This document shows positions 14,002-16,687 of a DNA stretch of 16,687 bases, one piece after another. The position numbers were made by a program, and so were the translations under genes. Under the pieces are notes generated by a model. That model made no database searches, had not been told where the DNA came from, and saw only the letters and a list, made by a program, of their open reading frames with translations. Position 1 is the first letter of the stretch, and every line of letters starts with the position of its first letter. This DNA comes from Patescibacteria group bacterium (GTDB lineage: Bacteria; Patescibacteriota; Patescibacteriia; Patescibacteriales; UBA12465). The stretch is from assembly GCA_021734825.1 (NCBI GenBank), contig JAIPIE010000010.1:1-16687 (forward strand), read 5' to 3'.

Positions 14002-14047
14002 AAATAAAACCCCGTGGCCGTCAGGCTTTACGGGGTTTTATTTTTTT
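14002..14047. terminator. Strong bidirectional intrinsic terminator between rpsU and rel
   Basis: A 14-bp perfect stem (14002-14015 with 14030-14043) has a GC-rich core CCCCGT/ACGGGG flanked by A and T runs. Its 14-nt loop holds a small inner hairpin (GCC/GGC). Seven T follow on the plus strand (14041-14047), and the A-run on the other side makes it work for the convergent rel transcript as well, whose stop codon is at 14062. Confidence 0.92.
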
Positions 14048-14061
14048 ATCGTATGGAGGAC

Positions 14062-15522
14062 TTATCTTTTTATTCCAGGAATAAAGCGCTTAATATTTTC
14101 CAACGGACCCTTCTTGGCGAATTGCTTAATACGATCACGGGCCCGCTTGGTTTGCACAAATTTTAACCAATCACGATTTGGATATTGTCTACCTTTATCG
14201 ATAATAATTTCTACCAAATCGCCATTTTTTAATTCTTGATCAAGTTTAGCGAGTCGGTCATTAATGATAGCTCCTGTAGCCTGATTGCCAATATTAGTAT
14301 GCACCGCATAAGCAAAATCAACCGGAGTAGAGTGTTCGGTTAATTCAAAGGCGTCGCCTTTGGGTGAAAAGACAAAAATACGGTCATTAAAAATATTTAA
14401 TTTAATATTTTTAATTAGTTCATTAGTGTCTAATATTTCTTTTTGAATATCAATAATTTCTTTCATCCATAGCGGCTGTTGTTCTTTTTGATTTTTAGTT
14501 TTATAGTACCAGTGAGCAGCTAGTCCATATAAAGATTCATCATTCATTTCTTGAGTGCGAATCTGAAATTCAACCGCCTTGCTGTCTGGTCCGAAAATTG
14601 TAGTATGAAGTGAACGATAACCATTTGGTTTAGGCACCGCAATATAATCTTTAAAACGGTTTGGTTTCGGTTTCCAAATAGTATGAATTATACCTAACAC
14701 CTTATAGCAACTATTAACATCAGGTACAATTATTCTTAAGGCAAATACATCATAAATTTCGTCAAATCTACGATCTTTTCTCTGCATTTTTTGGAAAATG
14801 CTGTATAAATGTTTAAATCTTACTTCAATATCGTATTTTAAATCCAACTCTTCTAGGCGCGGTATTAGTGCTGCTTTAATCTTTTGAAAATATTGGTTTC
14901 TTTCTGCCTTTTTTTCCACTTCATATTTTTGTTCTAGTTCTTGAAATTTTTCTGGATAAAGATATTTAAAGCAGAGATCTTCTAACTGCCATTTTAAACG
15001 CCAGATACCTAGCATGCCAGCAATAGGGGCGTATATTTCTAAAGTTTCCTTAGCGATTCTTTTTTGTTTAGCAATCGGCAAGCCTTCAAGGGTGCGCAGA
15101 TTATGCAAGCGATCACAAAACTTAATGAAGATAACACGGATATCAGTGGTCATGGCTAAAAACATTTTTTTTAAATTTTCGCGGTAGCGTTCAATGCCTC
15201 TATATTTAATTTTACCTAGCTTAGTGATGCCAGCTACTAAATTTGCCACTTCTTCACCAAAATTTTTTTGCACATCTTCAAAAGTGCGATCAGTATCTTC
15301 GGGGACATCATGAATAAGGCCGGCTATAACAGTCGGCAAATCAGCCTTTATTTCCGCCAATAAAAAAGCTGTATGCAGTGGATGCTGAATGTAAGGTTCC
15401 CCGGTTTTACGTAACTGTCCGGCATGTGCCTCATTAGCAAAATCATATGCTAAATACAGCATCGTGGTATCTTCACCGGGATGACTTTCATGAAATTTTT
15501 TGACGATGCGATCAATGTTCAT
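14062..15522 (-). CDS. rel: Bifunctional (p)ppGpp synthetase/hydrolase Rel, without C-terminal ACT domain
   Basis: Rel makes (p)ppGpp from ATP and GTP/GDP during starvation and also degrades it. The hydrolase (HD) domain is intact: H47 (QHPLH), H71-D72 with E75-D76 (HDVPEDT), and D137/N141 (CDRLHNLRTL). The synthetase domain has EIYDVFALRII (255-265), RFKD (289-292), KPNGYRSLHTT (298-308) and the catalytic E318 in VEFQIRT. RFKD is the RxKD form found in bifunctional Rel rather than the acidic form of synthetase-only RelA. A TGS domain follows (about 380-442). The 486-residue protein then ends, so the zinc-finger/RIS and ACT domains of ordinary Rel (over 700 residues) are missing. The ends of the frame are normal, so this is not a broken gene. 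It is transcribed divergently from the surface-protein gene and converges on the rpsU terminator. Confidence 0.95.
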   Translation of the reverse strand: MNIDRIVKKFHESHPGEDTTMLYLAYDFANEAHAGQLRKTGEPYIQHPLHTAFLLAEIKADLPTVIAGLIHDVPEDTDRTFEDVQKNFGEEVANLVAGITKLGKIKYRGIERYRENLKKMFLAMTTDIRVIFIKFCDRLHNLRTLEGLPIAKQKRIAKETLEIYAPIAGMLGIWRLKWQLEDLCFKYLYPEKFQELEQKYEVEKKAERNQYFQKIKAALIPRLEELDLKYDIEVRFKHLYSIFQKMQRKDRRFDEIYDVFALRIIVPDVNSCYKVLGIIHTIWKPKPNRFKDYIAVPKPNGYRSLHTTIFGPDSKAVEFQIRTQEMNDESLYGLAAHWYYKTKNQKEQQPLWMKEIIDIQKEILDTNELIKNIKLNIFNDRIFVFSPKGDAFELTEHSTPVDFAYAVHTNIGNQATGAIINDRLAKLDQELKNGDLVEIIIDKGRQYPNRDWLKFVQTKRARDRIKQFAKKGPLENIKRFIPGIKR

Positions 15523-15547
15523 TTGGTTTTTATGTTTTAAACCTTTA

Positions 15548-15556
15548 TGCTATAAT
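15548..15556 (+). promoter_or_regulatory. Extended -10 promoter for the surface-protein gene
   Basis: TGCTATAAT is a perfect -10 (15551-15556) with a TG extension. No good -35 is seen 16-18 nt upstream. The predicted start is near 15563, giving a leader of about 50 nt before the ATG at 15614. The -10 is half of a 13-bp palindrome (15551-15563) formed with an opposed TATAAT. Confidence 0.5.
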
Positions 15557-15579
15557 AATTATAACTGCCTAGCTTTTAA

Positions 15580-15588
15580 ATTATACCA
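15580..15588 (-). promoter_or_regulatory. Extended -10 promoter for rel
   Basis: On the minus strand this reads TGGTATAAT, a perfect hexamer (15580-15585) with a TG extension; the -35 region is weak. The predicted start is near 15573, leaving a leader of about 50 nt. A second minus-strand TATAAT (15558-15563) is closer to rel but lacks a TG extension and a -35. Confidence 0.5.
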
Positions 15589-15613
15589 CGCTTTGCGGTT
15601 CAATTAAAATAAA

Positions 15614-16687
15614 ATGCGTCGAAAATTATTACTTTTTTTAATGCCCCTTCTTGTGATGATTGGGCTTGGCCTAGCTACTTTTGCTTGGGCTCAAAACATT
15701 GATGTTGGCGTCAATGAAATCGGTAATGTTATTAAGCTTAGCGCCACTGACCCGCGAATTATTATCGCCAGAATAATTAATATTGTTTTGTTGTTTTTAG
15801 GAGTAATTGCCGTTGGCTTGATAATTTATGCTGGTTTTATTTGGATGACGAGTGCCGGCAATGATGAAAAGGTAGAAGAAGCAAAAAAAATATTAAAAAA
15901 CGCTGTGATTGGTTTAATTATTATTTTATCTTCTTGGGGTATCGCCACTTTTATTTTAAATCGTTTAATCAGTGCTACCGGCTCAGGTTCAATTTGGAGT
16001 ACAAACACAAACCCACCCGCGCTGCTCGGCACCGGAGCCATCGGTGCTTGCACTATTGAAAGAGTATATCCTGAAAATAATCAGAGCAATGTGGCGCGTA
16101 ACACCTCAATCATTATTAGTTTTAAAGAGTCTTTGCGTCTAGATAGTGTTTGTCAGGACGCAAGTGCTAATAGTTGTACTTGTGATGATACTACGTGTAA
16201 ATATATTAATCCAGATGCCATCAGAATTTTTCGCGAAGACTTAGGTGATAGTTGTGATGCGGATACTTGTCCAAGTGATAGCACTAATGTTAGTCAAGCC
16301 GTGATTCAGGCTTCTAGTGATCGTCGTACTTTTATTATTTCTCCAGAATCTCTATTAGGAGTACCAGAAGGGAATACAGATTATCAAGTTAAACTCACTA
16401 ATGCCTTGTTGAAAGATAATGATGATTCTGTTTTTAAAACTTGTAATAGTGATTTTTTCCAGTGGGGGTTTGAAGTTAGTAATAATTTAGACTTGACTCC
16501 ACCACAAGTTATGCGTGGAGGTATTTTCCCCTTACCCGACAATGAAGAAGATATTATTAATCAGTCAAGCGCAGCCGTGGCTGCTGCGGGCTCAATTCAA
16601 GTACAAGCTTGTCCGAATATTTATCAGGAGGCCAGCATTATAAATGTTACTCCAATTCCTGGTGGGCATTCAGCTTCAGCTCTGATA
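15614..16687 (+). CDS. Surface protein: signal peptide, VirB2/TrbC-like membrane pair and Ig-like region (runs off right edge)
   Basis: The frame is open for 358 codons from ATG 15614 to the window end. Residues 1-26 are a signal peptide (basic MRRK, hydrophobic core, cleavage after AWA). Two membrane helices follow (about 50-77 and 96-116), joined by a charged loop SAGNDEKVEEAKKILKN (80-96). This is the layout of TrbC/VirB2 pilin-type proteins, including the IYAGFIWMTSAG junction. The exported part starts with TIERVYPENNQSNVARNTSI (147-166), which resembles the opening of bacterial Ig-like (Big_5-type) domains; a second unit may start near LTPPQVMRGG (294-303). Nine cysteines (146, 180, 188, 190, 195, 214, 219, 277, 333) suggest disulfides. 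The TM pair could anchor the protein in the membrane or, less likely, form a pilus subunit. No Shine-Dalgarno sequence. Function unknown. Confidence 0.82.
   Translation, partial: MRRKLLLFLMPLLVMIGLGLATFAWAQNIDVGVNEIGNVIKLSATDPRIIIARIINIVLLFLGVIAVGLIIYAGFIWMTSAGNDEKVEEAKKILKNAVIGLIIILSSWGIATFILNRLISATGSGSIWSTNTNPPALLGTGAIGACTIERVYPENNQSNVARNTSIIISFKESLRLDSVCQDASANSCTCDDTTCKYINPDAIRIFREDLGDSCDADTCPSDSTNVSQAVIQASSDRRTFIISPESLLGVPEGNTDYQVKLTNALLKDNDDSVFKTCNSDFFQWGFEVSNNLDLTPPQVMRGGIFPLPDNEEDIINQSSAAVAAAGSIQVQACPNIYQEASIINVTPIPGGHSASALI

Noticed and set aside
15826..16053. Minus-strand 75-codon frame inside the surface-protein gene
   Set aside because: It is opposite a continuous frame with signal peptide and membrane helices; no independent support.
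1..16687. UGA recoded to glycine, as in Gracilibacteria and SR1
   Set aside because: No in-frame UGA occurs within any gene over nearly 5000 codons, and UGA is used as the stop of hisS and of the radC partner.
1..16687. CRISPR array, tRNA or rRNA gene, insertion sequence, toxin-antitoxin or phage defence operon
   Set aside because: No spaced direct repeats, cloverleaf pattern, transposase motifs or defence-type gene set was seen. The helicase-nuclease sits among housekeeping genes rather than in a defence cluster.

Overview
The window looks like the chromosome of a Candidate Phyla Radiation (Patescibacteria, Parcubacteria-like) bacterium. The signs are low G+C, tight packing with 1-8 nt gene overlaps, a ppGpp synthetase/hydrolase that ends after its TGS domain, and a signal peptide/VirB2-TrbC-like/Ig-like surface protein of a kind I associate with this group. 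TAA is the main stop. TGA appears only as a terminal stop (hisS and the gene after radC), so the standard bacterial code fits. The exact lineage cannot be read from this sequence. No tRNA, rRNA, CRISPR array, insertion sequence or prophage was seen, and no stretch over about 300 bases lacks a gene.

Layout, left to right. (1) A minus-strand small membrane protein (1-143) runs off the left edge behind a strong promoter. (2) A plus-strand cluster (259-3579) holds rmuC, a winged-helix/nucleotidyltransferase-like protein and an O-antigen-ligase-type membrane protein; the genes overlap by 1 and 8 nt. (3) A minus-strand pair, radC and a 100-residue unknown protein, is joined by a TAATG overlap; the small gene's 3' end runs 64 nt into the ligase gene. 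(4) Divergent promoters at 4572-4606 separate radC from a long plus-strand run: M16 peptidase, UvrD/AddB-like helicase-nuclease, SanA-like DUF218 protein, ruvB and queA. (5) A good promoter followed at once by a terminator-shaped hairpin precedes lepB, then hisS and rpsU, closed by a 14-bp-stem bidirectional terminator. (6) rel on the minus strand converges on that terminator. (7) A partial plus-strand VirB2-like/Ig-like surface protein diverges from rel and runs off the right edge.

Most genes are housekeeping: genome maintenance (RmuC, RadC, helicase-nuclease, RuvB), translation (HisRS, bS21, QueA), export and envelope (signal peptidase I, SanA-like, O-antigen-ligase-like, surface protein) and stringent response (Rel). 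Translation signals are uneven. Most starts have no Shine-Dalgarno sequence, queA and lepB have modest ones, and rpsU has a perfect AGGAGG. I see no clearly new multi-gene system. The points most worth following are the rpsU Shine-Dalgarno contrast, the terminator in the lepB leader, the interleaved rel/surface-protein promoters, and the two small or poorly characterised proteins (the radC partner and the nucleotidyltransferase-like protein).
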